A DNA stretch of 64,000 nucleotides from JAAFIP01 sp043774625 (GCA_043774625.1 JAYVTG010000097.1:62001-126000); one strand, 5' to 3'. Shown: positions 8,945 through 18,563, counted from the stretch's first letter. The notes: generated by a model from the letters alone, not told the origin. Numbers and translations: made by a program.

Positions 8945-9655
8945 TTAATACTTTGACTCCACCGCAGACTCTATGTCTTGCATCGAGCTGTGGCGCACGT
9001 CTGCACCCTTCACAATGTAGATGACTGATTCGGCAATATTCTTGGCGTGATCCCCAATGCGCTCGATGGCTTTGGCAATAAACAATAAGTCCAGACTGGC
9101 AGAAATGGTGCGCGGGTCTTCCATCATATAGGTCACTAGTTTTCGCACAAATCCGCCAAACTCCCGGTCAATCACATCGTCTTCTTTTAAAATCTCTACT
9201 GCCAAATGCGTGTCCAGCCTGGCAAATGCATCCAGCGATTTGCGCAACAGTGCCGAAGCAGTTTCTACCGCCAAATTCAGCTCATGGGCCGGCAAGGCGC
9301 GGGCTGAGCCACTGGTCACTATGTTTTTCACCATGCGCGCAATTTTGTGCGCTTCGTCGCCTGCACGCTCCAAATTGGCCGTGATGCGTGAGATAGCCAT
9401 CAGCAAACGCAAATCGCGTGCTGTGGGTTGTCTGCGACCAATGATGGATGTCAATTCGCGGTCAATCACAATCTCCATGGCGTTGACACGTTCTTCAGTT
9501 TCTATCACGCGGTCAGCGGCTTCGTTGTTAAAGCGTGTCAATGCATCTATCGCACCTCGGGTTTGGGATTCAACCAAACCGGCCATTTCCATCACACGGG
9601 AAGACACGGCGTTCAGGTCGGAATCAAATTGGGTTGAAAGGTGTTTGTCTGACAT
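8945..9655 (-). CDS. phoU: Phosphate signalling accessory protein PhoU
   Basis: Cytoplasmic protein bridging the PstSCAB transporter and PhoR; it keeps the kinase inactive in high phosphate. Length of 236 residues is normal. Seen: two similar three-helix halves, with ExVNxxE-type metal-binding repeats (ETEERVNAMEIVID in the first half and EDDVIDREFGGF in the second) and the conserved AIERIGDHAKNIAE block. Situated between pstB and phoB as usual in Burkholderiales. Confidence 0.95.
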   Translation of the reverse strand: MSDKHLSTQFDSDLNAVSSRVMEMAGLVESQTRGAIDALTRFNNEAADRVIETEERVNAMEIVIDRELTSIIGRRQPTARDLRLLMAISRITANLERAGDEAHKIARMVKNIVTSGSARALPAHELNLAVETASALLRKSLDAFARLDTHLAVEILKEDDVIDREFGGFVRKLVTYMMEDPRTISASLDLLFIAKAIERIGDHAKNIAESVIYIVKGADVRHSSMQDIESAVESKY

Positions 9656-9680
9656 ATTTTCTCCTGCTACCTATTTCTGT

Positions 9681-10454
9681 CTAACCAAAGCGACCTGTAA
9701 TGTAGTCTTCGGTTTCTTTGCGTTTGGGTTTAAAAAACACTTGCTCTGTGCTACCAAATTCGACCAGATCACCCAGGTACATATATGCAGTGTAGTCGCT
9801 GCAACGCGCAGCTTGCTGCATGTTGTGGGTGACAATAACCACGGTGTAATCCGCTTTCAGTTCTGCAATCAGTTCTTCAATCTTGGCGGTAGAAATAGGG
9901 TCCAGCGCCGAGCATGGCTCGTCCAGCAACAAAACCTCTGGCTTGATGGCAATGCCGCGTGCAATGCACAGGCGCTGCTGTTGTCCACCCGACAAACCCG
10001 CACCACTTTGGTTAAGCTTGTCTTTTACTTCGTTCCACAGCGCTGCCTTGCGCAGCGCCCATTCCACGCGGTCGTCCATGTCGCTGCTGCTTAAGGATTC
10101 AAACAACTTCACACCAAAAGTAATGTTGTCATAAATCGACATAGGGAAAGGGGTGGGCTTTTGAAAAACCATACCGATCTTGGCGCGAATCAGGGCTACA
10201 TCTTCCTTGCTGGTCAGCAGGTTGTCGTTGTCCAGCAAAATCTCGCCGGTGGCACGTTGCTCGGGGTACAGCTCAAACATACGGTTAAAACAACGCAGCA
10301 AGGTAGACTTGCCGCAACCCGATGGCCCGATGAAGGCCGTCACTTTTTTCTCGGGAATTTCCAGGTTGATGCTTTTGAGGGCGTGGAATTTTCCGTAGTA
10401 AAAATTCAGGTCGTTAACCTTGAGTTTGGGGGTTTCCAAAATTGCTTCTGTCAT
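9681..10454 (-). CDS. pstB: Phosphate ABC transporter ATP-binding protein PstB
   Basis: ATPase of the high-affinity phosphate importer, 257 residues. Seen: Walker A GPSGCGKST, ABC signature LSGGQQQR, Walker B VLLLDEPCSALDP and H-loop VVIVTHNM. Typical PstB features include NLEIPEKKVTAFIG at the start and GDLVEFG near the end. Second last of the pst genes in an operon running right to left. Confidence 0.97.
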   Translation of the reverse strand: MTEAILETPKLKVNDLNFYYGKFHALKSINLEIPEKKVTAFIGPSGCGKSTLLRCFNRMFELYPEQRATGEILLDNDNLLTSKEDVALIRAKIGMVFQKPTPFPMSIYDNITFGVKLFESLSSSDMDDRVEWALRKAALWNEVKDKLNQSGAGLSGGQQQRLCIARGIAIKPEVLLLDEPCSALDPISTAKIEELIAELKADYTVVIVTHNMQQAARCSDYTAYMYLGDLVEFGSTEQVFFKPKRKETEDYITGRFG

Positions 10455-10490
10455 GATTTTATCGGTCTCAATATTTTTTAATCAGCACAT

Positions 10491-11447
10491 TCAATGTCTT
10501 TGCCTGGTCAACACACGCGCCAGGATATTGAGGCCCAGCACAGTCAACGTAATGATGAAAACACCTGCCCAGGCCAGCTTTTGCCAATTTTCATAGGGGC
10601 TCATGGCAAATTTAAAAATCGTCACTGGCAAACTTGCCATGGGTTTGGACAAGTCTGTCGTCCAAAACTGATTACTCAGCGCTGTGAACAGCAGCGGTGC
10701 CGTCTCGCCGGCAATGCGCGCCACCGCAAGTAGCACACCGGTCACCACCCCTGCTCGCGCAGCTTTTAGCGTAATGCCCATGATGACTTTCCACTTGGGT
10801 GAACCTAGCGCATAAGCTGCTTCACGCAGTGCACTGGGGATCAAGAGCAGCATGTTTTCTGTGGTTCGAATCACCACGGGAATCACAATCAAGGCCAGCG
10901 CCAGCACCCCTGCCCAGCCGGAAAAACTGGTAAACCGCGTAACCACTACAGAGTAGATAAACAATCCCACCACAATGCTGGGCGCAGACAACAAAATATC
11001 GTTAACAAAGCGCGTGACCGACGACAAAGTGTTGCCGCGTCCGTATTCGGCCAGGTAGATGCCCGCCATCACGCCTATCGGTGCGCCCACCAGCGTAGCC
11101 AGCGTCACCATGACAGCAGAGCCATACATGGCGTTAGCCAAACCGCCCACCTCATTGGGCGGGGGCGTAGACTGGCTGAATGTAGCCCAGGCCAGGCCCC
11201 CTACACCCAGAACGATGGTCTCCCACAAAATCCACACCAGCCAAAACACGCCAAACACCATGGCAGCCAAGGACAAAACCAGAGCCATCTGGTTCACCAG
11301 TTTGCGCCGCGCAAATTTGGCAGCCTTGGACTGCTGGGACACTTTAACTGCTACCAAGTCTTCGCTGGTGGTTTTGGCAGGCGCTATAGGTTTTGCAGCA
11401 GCATGATCTGGCGACTTTGCTGGTGCGTTGTTGATGACAGCGCTCAT
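10491..11447 (-). CDS. pstA: Phosphate ABC transporter permease PstA
   Basis: Inner-membrane channel subunit, 318 residues. Seen: about six membrane helices, a cytoplasmic N-terminal extension of about 50 residues rich in Ala/Lys, and the EAA-type coupling loop ALREAAYALGSPKWKVIMGI. The start overlaps the pstC stop by 4 bp (ATGA), which fits translational coupling. Confidence 0.96.
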   Translation of the reverse strand: MSAVINNAPAKSPDHAAAKPIAPAKTTSEDLVAVKVSQQSKAAKFARRKLVNQMALVLSLAAMVFGVFWLVWILWETIVLGVGGLAWATFSQSTPPPNEVGGLANAMYGSAVMVTLATLVGAPIGVMAGIYLAEYGRGNTLSSVTRFVNDILLSAPSIVVGLFIYSVVVTRFTSFSGWAGVLALALIVIPVVIRTTENMLLLIPSALREAAYALGSPKWKVIMGITLKAARAGVVTGVLLAVARIAGETAPLLFTALSNQFWTTDLSKPMASLPVTIFKFAMSPYENWQKLAWAGVFIITLTVLGLNILARVLTRQRH

Positions 11448-12391
11448 GATCGCGCTCCTTCAGATTTTTGCAAACGTGACAACAAAATTTTGGACAAGGT
11501 CAGCACCACAAAAGTGATGAAAAACAAAATCAGCCCCAGATAAATAAGCGATGCCTGGTGCAAACCTTCACCCGCCTCGGCAAACTCGTTGGCCAAGGCG
11601 GACGTAATACTGTTAGCTGCCTCAAATACGCTCAAGCTATCCAACTGGTTCATATTGCCAATGACGAAGGTTATTGCCATCGTCTCGCCTAATGCGCGCC
11701 CCAAGCCCAGCATGACGCCGCCGATCACACCTGTTTTGGTATAGGGCAATACGACCTGGCTCATCACCTCCCAGGTGGTGCTGCCCAGGCCGTAGGCAGA
11801 TTCTTTAAGCAGGGGCGGTGTCACTTCAAACACATCACGCATAACCGACGCAATAAACGGAATGACCATGATCGCCAAAATAATGCCTGCAGACAAAATG
11901 CCAATACCCACTGGCGGGCCAGATACCAGAGCACCCAAATAGGGCACACCAGCGAACACGGCCTGCAGCGGTTGTTGCACATAGGTGGACAAGATTGGCC
12001 CAAAAACCATCAAACCCCACATACCGTAGACGATGGACGGCACCGCTGCCAGCAGTTCAATGGCCGTGCCCAACGGACGCTTGAGCCAAGCCGGTGACAG
12101 CTCCGTTAAAAACAGCGCAATACCAAAGCTGACTGGCACCGCAATAAGCAGTGCAATAAACGACGTGGCCAGCGTGCCATAGATCATGACCAGGCCGCCG
12201 TAGTCGTTTTGCACCGGGTCCCACACACTGCGCGTCAAAAAAGTCAGTCCGTACTTTTCAATCGCAGGCCAGGCACCTAAAAACAGGGAAAAGATGATGC
12301 CAAACAGCAAAGACAGTGTGATCAAAGCAGCCAGTAAGGCACCGCTTGCAAACAATCTGTCGGGTAAATGGCTGTAGGTATTTGATTTCAT
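11444..12391 (-). CDS. pstC: Phosphate ABC transporter permease PstC
   Basis: Partner channel subunit, 315 residues. Seen: about six membrane helices, the AVPSIVYGMWGLMVF block and the coupling loop LLKESAYGLGSTTWEVMSQVVLP. It lies 53 bp after pstS, the gap being taken up partly by a dispersed repeat. Confidence 0.96.
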   Translation of the reverse strand: MKSNTYSHLPDRLFASGALLAALITLSLLFGIIFSLFLGAWPAIEKYGLTFLTRSVWDPVQNDYGGLVMIYGTLATSFIALLIAVPVSFGIALFLTELSPAWLKRPLGTAIELLAAVPSIVYGMWGLMVFGPILSTYVQQPLQAVFAGVPYLGALVSGPPVGIGILSAGIILAIMVIPFIASVMRDVFEVTPPLLKESAYGLGSTTWEVMSQVVLPYTKTGVIGGVMLGLGRALGETMAITFVIGNMNQLDSLSVFEAANSITSALANEFAEAGEGLHQASLIYLGLILFFITFVVLTLSKILLSRLQKSEGARS

Positions 12392-12413
12392 TTTTTAGTG
12401 TACTTTTAGCCAA

Positions 12414-12458
12414 ATGCCAGCGTGGAATATGCGCAAGCAGCTATTTATTTAATAGCAA
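12414..12458 (-). repeat. Dispersed repeat copy 5, end of pstS
   Basis: Complete copy in reverse orientation (CCAGCG, TGGAATATGCGCAAGCAG, CTATTTATTTAATAG). It supplies the last codons and the TAA stop of pstS (ending VAIK) and fills the pstS-pstC gap, where a hairpin could tune expression of pstC relative to pstS. Confidence 0.85.
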
Positions 12459-13479
12459 CCGATTTTCCGGCAGCATCTTTGATCTCGCTCCAGGTTTTCT
12501 CAATCGACGCAATCACCGTGCTGGGCATGGGCACGTAGTCCAGCTCTTCGGCCTGCTTGCCGCCGTTGGCATACGCCCAGTTAAAGAACTTCAGCGCAGC
12601 GGTGGCATTGGCTGGTTTGTCCTGCGTCTTTTGCATCAAGATAAACGTCGCGCCACTGATGGGCCATGCGTCTTTGCCAGCCTGATTCGTCAAAATTTGG
12701 TAGAAGCTTTTGTTCCAGTCGGCACCGGCTGCTGCTGCCTTGAAGGTGGTGTCATCAGGTGACACATAAGCACCGGCTGCATTTTGCATTTGCGCGTAGT
12801 TCATCTTGTTTTGCTTGACGTAGGAGTATTCCACGTAGCCAATCGAGTTGGGTAGGCGGTTTACAAAGGCTGCGACCCCTTCATTGCCTTTACCACCAGC
12901 GCCTGTGGGCCAATTGACTGCGGTACCCTCCCCTACCTTGGTTTTCCAGTCTGCGCTGACCTTGCTCAGGTAGTTGGTAAAGATAAAGCTGGTGCCAGAA
13001 CCATCGGCACGGCGCACGGGAGCAATGGCCGCATCGGGCAATGGCAATGTAGGGTTCAACGCCTTGATGGCCGGGTCGTTCCATTTGGTAATTTTGCCCA
13101 GGTAGATGTCGCCCAGCACCTGGCCGTTGAGCTTCATTTGGCCGGGATTGATGCCTTTGATGTTGATGACCGGCACGACACCCCCAATCACAGTTGGAAA
13201 CTGCACCAGGTTCTTGGCTTTGAGCTCTTCATCTTTCAAAGGCATGTCGGACGCACCAAAATCAACGGTCTTGGCCTCAATCTGGCGCAAACCTGCACCT
13301 GAACCCACGGACTGGTAATTGATCTTGATACCAGTGGACTTGTTGTACTCGGCCGCCCATTTGGCGTACAGCGGTGCAGGAAACGTAGCACCTGCGCCAG
13401 TGATGTCTTGGGCTACAGCCGATTGCGCCATCACGGCACCAGCAGCGAGAAAAGCGGTTGCAAAAGCAGTTTTGAACAT
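12445..13479 (-). CDS. pstS: Phosphate-binding periplasmic protein PstS
   Basis: Periplasmic receptor of the phosphate importer, 344 residues. Seen: N-terminal signal peptide FKTAFATAFLAAGAVMAQSAVA, mature start DITGAGATFPAPLY, then SVGSGAGLRQI, DFGASDMPL and the phosphate-contact motif RRADGSGTSFIF. First gene of the pst-pho operon and preceded by a minus-strand Pho box at 13552-13569. The C-terminus is written by the dispersed repeat. Confidence 0.97.
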   Translation of the reverse strand: MFKTAFATAFLAAGAVMAQSAVAQDITGAGATFPAPLYAKWAAEYNKSTGIKINYQSVGSGAGLRQIEAKTVDFGASDMPLKDEELKAKNLVQFPTVIGGVVPVINIKGINPGQMKLNGQVLGDIYLGKITKWNDPAIKALNPTLPLPDAAIAPVRRADGSGTSFIFTNYLSKVSADWKTKVGEGTAVNWPTGAGGKGNEGVAAFVNRLPNSIGYVEYSYVKQNKMNYAQMQNAAGAYVSPDDTTFKAAAAGADWNKSFYQILTNQAGKDAWPISGATFILMQKTQDKPANATAALKFFNWAYANGGKQAEELDYVPMPSTVIASIEKTWSEIKDAAGKSVAIK

Positions 13480-13551
13480 AAAAACTTCTCATCAGGTTAA
13501 AAAATGGATGGTGAAAAAAAACACTGGACAAACGCAATGTACACAGTGTTT

Positions 13552-13569
13552 GTGACGGTTTTGTGACCG
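13552..13569 (-). promoter_or_regulatory. Pho box upstream of pstS
   Basis: On the minus strand: CGGTCAC, 4 bp, CCGTCAC, matching two PhoB half-sites (CTGTCAY) with the canonical 11-bp period. It lies 73 bp upstream of pstS, with a possible -10 TACATT between. Confidence 0.65.
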
Positions 13570-13615
13570 TCACATTTCTTGGCCTCCATTTTTCTCACTT
13601 GGGCAGAGGTACCTA

Positions 13616-13655
13616 TTGTCACCAATTTGTCATTTTTTCTTCACAACAGTGTCAT
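13616..13655 (+). promoter_or_regulatory. Tandem Pho box upstream of the fasciclin gene
   Basis: Four 7-mers exactly 11 bp apart on the plus strand: TTGTCAC (13616), TTGTCAT (13627), TCTTCAC (13638) and GTGTCAT (13649). The last ends 73 bp before the fasciclin start, mirroring the pstS spacing. Confidence 0.68.
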
Positions 13656-13727
13656 GTACCGGTTTTACAGTTTTGGCTATGGGTACCTCGCATGGCCCAT
13701 GCAAATTCAACATAAAGGAAGACCACC

Positions 13728-14204
13728 ATGTTTCGCCGCCTCTTACTCATTTCCACCCTGGCTATCGTGCTGGCAGCTTGTGCTAGCAAGCCGACACCGA
13801 AACCCGTAGCGCAGACCATCGCTGCCAACAGCCAGCTTTCCACCTTGAAAAACCTGATCGACAAAGCTGGTTTGCAAAGCACGCTGGAAGGAACTGGCCC
13901 TTTTACTGTGTTTGCACCCAGTGACGATGCTTTCAAAGCCGTTCCGCAAAAGACTCTGGACGAGCTAATGGCCAATCCAGCGCAGTTAAAAGACGTGCTG
14001 ACCTACCACGTGCTGGCCGCCAAGATAATGGCAGATGACGTGAAGAACGGCAACGCCAAAACAGTGCAGGGCGCTAACCTGGCGGTGTCCAAGGCGGGTG
14101 GATTCATCACTGTAGAAGACGCAATGGTGCAAACCGCCGACATCATCGCCACCAATGGCGTGGTGCATGTGATTGACCGCGTATTGTTACCTCCTAAACG
14201 TTAA
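13728..14204 (+). CDS. Fasciclin (FAS1) domain lipoprotein
   Basis: A 158-residue secreted protein with a single FAS1 domain, a fold used in adhesion and cell-surface binding. Seen: signal peptide with lipobox VLAACAS, then the FAS1 hallmarks TLKNLIDKAGL, GPFTVFAPSDDAF (H1 region), LKDVLTYHVL and TNGVVHVIDRVLLP (H2 region). It stands alone, divergent from pstS. Its own tandem Pho box suggests induction by phosphate limitation, which is an inference from sequence. What it binds is unknown. Confidence 0.9.
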   Translation: MFRRLLLISTLAIVLAACASKPTPKPVAQTIAANSQLSTLKNLIDKAGLQSTLEGTGPFTVFAPSDDAFKAVPQKTLDELMANPAQLKDVLTYHVLAAKIMADDVKNGNAKTVQGANLAVSKAGGFITVEDAMVQTADIIATNGVVHVIDRVLLPPKR

Positions 14205-14489
14205 TTTTATGAGAAATACCGTCAATACCAGCGTATATCATGCGCAAGCAGCTATGCTATTTATAGCAACAAGAATTATTGAACGTACTCGTCAAGTGTG
14301 GTTGAACACATCACAGAGGACTACTCCGCCCCAAGGACAAGGTAGTGGGCGGCACTCAGATTTTGCTGCCCAAAGCGTCTTGATTCAAGGCGACCGCGTC
14401 TTGGGCTAACCCTCTGCAAGTTCAGTCAGACCTGTCGGCTCGGGTGCTATGCTCTGCTCTGTTAAAAACGACATGCACAAAACAGGCAT
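14205..14489. other. Intergenic stretch between fasciclin gene and ppx
   Basis: Holds a complete dispersed repeat just after the fasciclin stop, then about 200 bp without a convincing gene. No clear Pho box or terminator seen. Confidence 0.4.
14225..14269 (-). repeat. Dispersed repeat copy 6 (after fasciclin gene)
   Basis: Reverse-orientation copy (ACCAGCG, ATGCGCAAGCAGC, CTATTTATAGCAA), intergenic, starting 20 bp after the stop codon. Confidence 0.8.
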
Positions 14490-15980
14490 ATGCAAAACGG
14501 AAGTTTATTAGCCGCAATTGATTTGGGTTCGAACAGCTTCAGACTGGAAATAGGTCGTCTGGAGCATGGCCAGGTGCAACGCGCCCAATATATCAAAGAG
14601 ACTGTTCGCCAGGGAAATGGCCTGGATGCAGAGCGCAACCTGTCGCCAGAAGCGATGCAGCGCGGCTGGGATTGCTTGGCACGATTTTCAGAGCGTTTGT
14701 CCAATTTTGACCCTAACCATGTGCGCGCTGTAGCCACCCAGACCCTGCGCGAAGCGCGCAACCGCGAAGAATTTTTAACCAAAGCCAACCAGATATTGGG
14801 CTTTCCCATTGAAGTGATTTCCGGGCACGAAGAGGCGCGGCTGATCTATGTGGGCGTGTCCCGTTTATTGCCCCAGTCGAATGAGCGGCGCCTGGTGCTG
14901 GACATTGGCGGGCGGTCTACCGAGCTGATTTTGGGGCAAGGCTACCAGTCGGGCAAAGCAGAGTCGTATCGTCTGGGCAGTGTGGCCTGGTCTATGCGCT
15001 ATTTTGGTGAAGGGCAGTTAACAGCGTCTGCTTTTGCCAAGGCAGAAGTGGCTGCCAAAGCCGTGCTGGATGAAGCTATCACCGAGTTTTCGGCAGCAGC
15101 GTGGGACACCGCCTACGGGTCTTCAGGAACGGTCGGTGCTGTGGCAGACATATTGCAGGCAGCCGGTTTTGCTGGCATTGAACCCAATGGGCTGGACTGG
15201 TTGTACCAGCGCCTGCTGGACGCCAAACACATAGACAACCTCAAGCTGGACGGCATGCGAGACGACCGTCGCGCCGTGATTGCAGGGGGTGTCAGCATCA
15301 TGCGGGCGCTGTTTGACCTGTTGAACATCAAAACCTTGCATGCAGCCCAGGGGGCGTTGCGGCATGGGCTGTTGTTTGACCTGATTGCAGACGAAGAGGG
15401 TAGCGCCGACGTACGACAAGAAACTGTGAACCGGCTGACAACTAAGTTCAACGTCGATGCCCGGCACAGCACGCGTGTGCGTGACACGGTGGCGCATTTG
15501 ATGGCAAATATCAAATCACAAAGCGTGACCATGCCCACAGCACGGCTATTGCGCAAAACACTGTGGGCTGCGCAGTTGCATGAGATAGGTATCAAAATAT
15601 CGCACAGCGACTACCACAAGCACGGTGCTTACATACTGGATAACGCCGACGCAGCAGGCTTTGCGCAAAGTGAGCTGCACCGCTTAAGCTTGCTGGTACT
15701 GGGACAGCGCGGCAAATTGAAAAAACTCGGCGTCCAGCTCTGCGAGCCTGACTTTGCAGCCCAGCTTTTAGCCTTGCGCCTGGCCGTTATTTTGTGTCAC
15801 GCCAGAAAAGACCCTGCCCTCAAAGGCCTGGAACTGCGCGCCAGCGCTGACGGTTTTGTGTTGACTCTGGCTCAAACATGGACAACTGCGTATCCACAGT
15901 CCATCTACCTATTGCAAGAAGAATGTGCAGCCTGGCAAAAAATGGGATGGGACTTTGTAATCACAATCGTTGGCAAATAA
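14490..15980 (+). CDS. ppx: Exopolyphosphatase
   Basis: Cytoplasmic enzyme of the Ppx/GppA phosphatase family that removes terminal phosphates from polyphosphate (and possibly pppGpp). 496 residues, normal. Seen: N-terminal phosphate loop AAIDLGSNSFRLEIGR, RAVATQTLREA, EVISGHEEARLIYVG with the catalytic Glu, and LVLDIGGRSTEL; the C-terminal part is the HD-like helical domain. Convergent with sixA, ending 11 bp away, and 0.5 kb from ppk1, so polyphosphate breakdown and synthesis are adjacent. Confidence 0.95.
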   Translation: MQNGSLLAAIDLGSNSFRLEIGRLEHGQVQRAQYIKETVRQGNGLDAERNLSPEAMQRGWDCLARFSERLSNFDPNHVRAVATQTLREARNREEFLTKANQILGFPIEVISGHEEARLIYVGVSRLLPQSNERRLVLDIGGRSTELILGQGYQSGKAESYRLGSVAWSMRYFGEGQLTASAFAKAEVAAKAVLDEAITEFSAAAWDTAYGSSGTVGAVADILQAAGFAGIEPNGLDWLYQRLLDAKHIDNLKLDGMRDDRRAVIAGGVSIMRALFDLLNIKTLHAAQGALRHGLLFDLIADEEGSADVRQETVNRLTTKFNVDARHSTRVRDTVAHLMANIKSQSVTMPTARLLRKTLWAAQLHEIGIKISHSDYHKHGAYILDNADAAGFAQSELHRLSLLVLGQRGKLKKLGVQLCEPDFAAQLLALRLAVILCHARKDPALKGLELRASADGFVLTLAQTWTTAYPQSIYLLQEECAAWQKMGWDFVITIVGK

Positions 15981-15991
15981 GCTGCCTGCCG

Positions 15992-16474
15992 CTAAACAAA
16001 TTCGGGCGATTGCACCGTCACCAGCAAAGTTTGCTGCACGCCTTCGCGCACACGTGAGCGCAGCCACCAGATAGAGCCTTTTTTGATACTGCACTCAGTG
16101 TCTTTCAGGCCCAGCAAATGTGCTGCCAGTTGGCCCAGGCCAGGCTGGTGGCCTACCAACACCACAGTAGCCTTGCCGTCAGGCCACTGTGAAGCGGCCA
16201 GCAAATCAGCCGGGGTGGCAAGCGGCCCCAAGGTATGCAAAACTTTGTGTTTGCGGCCCAGAGCACGTACCGTAGCCAGCGTACGCACTGCAGGGCTCGT
16301 CCATATCTTGGCAGATTCGGGCAACTGGCGGTCTAGCCAGACGGCCATGCGGGTAGCCTGCTTTTCACCTCGGCTGGTCAGCTCGCGGGCCATGTCAGCA
16401 GCAAGGTCATGCATTTTGCCTTCTGGCAGTTCTATTGCTTCTGCGTGCCGCCACAAAATCAGGTCCATGGCCAA
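15992..16474 (-). CDS. sixA: Phosphohistidine phosphatase SixA
   Basis: A 160-residue histidine-phosphatase-superfamily protein. Seen: catalytic RHAEA near residue 9, SPAVRTLAT and the second catalytic His in VLVGHQPGLGQLA. In E. coli SixA dephosphorylates phosphohistidine in the nitrogen phosphotransferase system. Placed 7 bp after ppk1 in the same direction, so likely in one transcript. Confidence 0.88.
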   Translation of the reverse strand: MAMDLILWRHAEAIELPEGKMHDLAADMARELTSRGEKQATRMAVWLDRQLPESAKIWTSPAVRTLATVRALGRKHKVLHTLGPLATPADLLAASQWPDGKATVVLVGHQPGLGQLAAHLLGLKDTECSIKKGSIWWLRSRVREGVQQTLLVTVQSPEFV

Positions 16475-16481
16475 AGCCTCC

Positions 16482-18563
16482 TTAGTCGTTGGATGCAGAA
16501 ATTTGATTCAACCTGGAAAAATACTGGGCCAATTCTGTTTGCGCACTGAGCGATTGGGTTGTAACAGGCATCTGGGTGTAAGTGCCATCTTGCTGCAAGA
16601 ACCAGACGTCTTTGCCATCGTGCAAATAGGGAACCAGACACTCATCAATCACACGGCGTTTTAGGGCGGGGTCTGTGATAGGCCAGGCGATTTCAATACG
16701 GCGCATCATGTTGCGGCTCATCCAGTCGGCACTAGACAAATACACCGCCTCATCCCCGTCTTGGCGGAAATAAAACACCCGTGAATGCTCTAAAAACCTT
16801 CCAACAATGGAGCGCACAGTCACATTTTTATGCACCTGCTTGTCAGACAGGGGCAATATGCAGGCACCCCGCACGATCAAGTCGATTTTTACGCCTTTGC
16901 GCGCCGCGTCCAGCAAAGCCATAGTCAGCACAGGGTCGGTCAATGCATTCATTTTGGCGATGATCCGCGCGTCTTTGCCTTGGCTTGCGGCTAGTGCGAT
17001 GGCGTTGATGGTTTCTACCAATTGGGTGTGCAGATTGAAGGGGGCCAGCCACAGTTTTTTCAGCTTGGGCAACTGGGTCTGGCTCGCCAGGTTCATGAAG
17101 ATGGCGTCCATATCGGCCGTCATTTCAGCATCGGCGGTGAGGTAGCTGATGTCGGTGTACAGCTTGGCAGTACGCGGGTTGTAATTACCCGTAGACAGAT
17201 GGCCATACCGGCGCAGCACACGGCCTTCGCGTCGGGTAATTAGCAGCATCTTGGCGTGGGTTTTAAGGCCCACTACGCCGTAGACCACCTGCGCGCCAAT
17301 GGACTCGAGCATTTCTGCCCAGTTTATATTGGCCTCTTCGTCAAAGCGGGCCTTCAGCTCCATCACCACAGTCACTTCTTTGCCCTGGCGCACGGCTTCG
17401 CGCAGCAGTTCCATCATTTCAGAATCAGCCCCGGTGCGGTAAATGGTTTGCCGAATAGCCAGTACGTTAGGGTCGCGCACGGCTTCGCGCAAAAAGGCTA
17501 GCACGCCGCCAAAGCTTTCAAAGGGCTGGTGGATAAGAATGTCTTTGGCGCGTACCTGTTCAAAAATCGGCACATGCGGCTGCAAACCAATGGGTGGCAC
17601 GGGCCGATGCGCCGGAAAAAGTAAATCTGGCATATTGACCAGGTCAATCAACTGGCTAAAGCGCACCAAATTTACGGGGCCATGCACTTTGTACAAAGCC
17701 TGTTGCGGCAAGTCAAACTGTTTGCATAAAAACTGGGCCAAATAGTCTGAACACCCTGACGAAACTTCCAACCGCACTGCCTGGCCATAGTGCCGGTGTT
17801 CCAGCCCCTGGCGCAGTGCTTTGCGCAGATTGAGCACCTCGTCTTCGTCTACCGACAAGTCGGAATGGCGGGTAACGCGAAATTGCGAAAATTCGGTCAC
17901 GACACGGTCTGAAAACAGGTCATGCAAGTGCGAACGCATGATGCTGGTGAGTGACACCAGCGCAATGCCGGTGCCAGCCACTTTAGGGGGCAACCGTATC
18001 AAACGCGGCAAGGCACGCGGCACCTTGACAATGGCGATTTCATTGCGTATGCCAAACGCGTCTTTGCCGTCGCGGCGCACTATGAAGTTGAGCGATTTAT
18101 TGGCCACCAAAGGAAACGGGTGCGCCGGGTCCAGGCCTACGGGCGTAAGCAACGGCCGCACTTCACGCTCAAAATATTCGTGCACCCATTTACGTTGGGC
18201 GGGGTTGCGGTCACCGTGCGAGATGACACGTATGCCCCGCTCGGCCAGTGCTGGCATGACTTCATCATTGAAAATTTGGTATTTGTCTTTGACCAGGGCA
18301 TGCACCGCTACGGCCAGGGATTCAAACGAGGCAGAGTTGTAAAGACCCTTGGGGTCTTGCAAAAGCGCCGCGCTGAGCAGGGGTTCTGCTCGCACCTCAA
18401 AAAATTCATCCAGATTGGAGGTGACGATGCACAGGTAACGCAAGCGTTCCAAAATAGGGACATCACCACGCTGCGCCCAACTGAGCACTCTGCGGTTAAA
18501 TTGCAAAATGCTGTCGTCGCGGTCTAAAAAATGGTCCGTTTGAGAAATGGGTGTGGGCTTCAA
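16482..18563 (-). CDS. ppk1: Polyphosphate kinase 1
   Basis: Reversible ATP:polyphosphate phosphotransferase, a peripheral membrane enzyme of 693 residues. Seen: N-terminal helical domain starting DRDDSILQFNRRVL, LDEFFEVR, then the two phospholipase-D-like catalytic parts with the active-site His in GLKTHAKMLLI (autophosphorylated) and the second His in LEHSRVFYF. A PhoB-type tandem repeat (18619-18647) precedes it. With ppx and sixA it makes a polyphosphate metabolism cluster next to the pst-pho operon. Confidence 0.96.
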   Translation of the reverse strand: MKPTPISQTDHFLDRDDSILQFNRRVLSWAQRGDVPILERLRYLCIVTSNLDEFFEVRAEPLLSAALLQDPKGLYNSASFESLAVAVHALVKDKYQIFNDEVMPALAERGIRVISHGDRNPAQRKWVHEYFEREVRPLLTPVGLDPAHPFPLVANKSLNFIVRRDGKDAFGIRNEIAIVKVPRALPRLIRLPPKVAGTGIALVSLTSIMRSHLHDLFSDRVVTEFSQFRVTRHSDLSVDEDEVLNLRKALRQGLEHRHYGQAVRLEVSSGCSDYLAQFLCKQFDLPQQALYKVHGPVNLVRFSQLIDLVNMPDLLFPAHRPVPPIGLQPHVPIFEQVRAKDILIHQPFESFGGVLAFLREAVRDPNVLAIRQTIYRTGADSEMMELLREAVRQGKEVTVVMELKARFDEEANINWAEMLESIGAQVVYGVVGLKTHAKMLLITRREGRVLRRYGHLSTGNYNPRTAKLYTDISYLTADAEMTADMDAIFMNLASQTQLPKLKKLWLAPFNLHTQLVETINAIALAASQGKDARIIAKMNALTDPVLTMALLDAARKGVKIDLIVRGACILPLSDKQVHKNVTVRSIVGRFLEHSRVFYFRQDGDEAVYLSSADWMSRNMMRRIEIAWPITDPALKRRVIDECLVPYLHDGKDVWFLQQDGTYTQMPVTTQSLSAQTELAQYFSRLNQISASND

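Noticed and set aside
14310..14410. Possible gene remnant before ppx (GGCGGCACTCAGATTTTGC...)
   Set aside because: No frame with a recognisable domain and no start signal; left as intergenic.
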